Below are positions 63,464-64,000 of a stretch of DNA of 64,000 bases, in pieces; position 1 is the first letter of the stretch, and each line of letters opens with the position of its first letter. This stretch comes from Streptomyces griseochromogenes (lineage in GTDB: Bacteria; Actinomycetota; Actinomycetes; Streptomycetales; Streptomycetaceae), in contig NZ_CP016279.1 of NCBI RefSeq assembly GCF_001542625.1, positions 8,370,001 through 8,434,000 on the forward strand. Direction: 5' to 3'. The notes under the pieces are model-generated. The model saw only the letters and a program-made list of their open reading frames with translations. It did not search any database and was not told where the DNA came from. A program made the position numbers and the translations under genes.

Positions 63464-64000
<537 letters not shown>

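Overview
The window is a 64 kb stretch of a high-GC actinobacterial chromosome, almost certainly Streptomyces. Coding regions are about 70 percent GC with strong third-position bias, start codons are a mix of ATG, GTG and TTG, and many genes overlap by ATGA or GTGA. Typical markers are a suf operon led by sufR, ctaA/ctaB flanking a tkt-tal-zwf-opcA-pgl run, an RbpA-type protein, and gap-pgk-tpiA-secG. All identifications come from reading the sequence; no database search was run.

Left part (1-8.5 kb): the end of a uronate-dehydrogenase-like gene, a DeoR regulator, then a polyol/sugar ABC importer (lipoprotein, two permeases, no ATPase) with a zinc-dependent polyol dehydrogenase. These are followed by a two-domain TerD protein, a decayed response-regulator fragment, a TetR regulator and a 2H phosphoesterase.

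Centre-left (8.5-25 kb): a secreted Lys/His-rich repeat protein, then the most notable locus, a bacterial Ro60 (TROVE/vWA) gene preceded on the same strand by three tandem structured RNAs (10891-11292). All three share 5' and 3' sequence boxes and have covarying closing stems. Two carry a tRNA-like module in circularly permuted order, and the third is a plain hairpin. I read them as an array of Y RNAs for the Ro60 protein. Next come a Tat-exported PhoX-type phosphatase with a candidate PHO box, a secreted nuclease, an ArsR/SRPBCC pair, small uncharacterised genes, a DapA homologue, a SigE-type sigma factor with its partner, DapD, and an SMR pump with a TetR regulator and two matched operator palindromes.

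Centre (25-39 kb): the Fe-S assembly operon sufR-B-D-(Rieske)-C-S-U-(DUF59) with its SufR operator and a nearby iron-box-like site. Beyond it are an AAC(3)-type acetyltransferase, an ABC-2 exporter, ctaA, a nucleotidyltransferase, an amidohydrolase and ctaB.

Right part (39-64 kb): tkt, tal, zwf, opcA and pgl form one plus-strand operon for the pentose phosphate pathway. It meets, across two back-to-back terminators, a minus-strand alpha-glucoside uptake cluster (GH13 glucosidase, binding protein, two permeases, again no ATPase). One of these permeases carries a large extracytoplasmic insertion. A second, non-lipidated binding protein and a divergent PadR/ABC exporter operon follow, and three copies of a 9-bp motif link their promoters. 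Then come a DsbA-like lipoprotein, pgi, an MFS exporter, an RbpA-type protein, secG, tpiA, pgk and the C-terminal part of gap. Carbon uptake (polyols, alpha-glucosides), the pentose phosphate pathway and lower glycolysis are thus all represented in the window.
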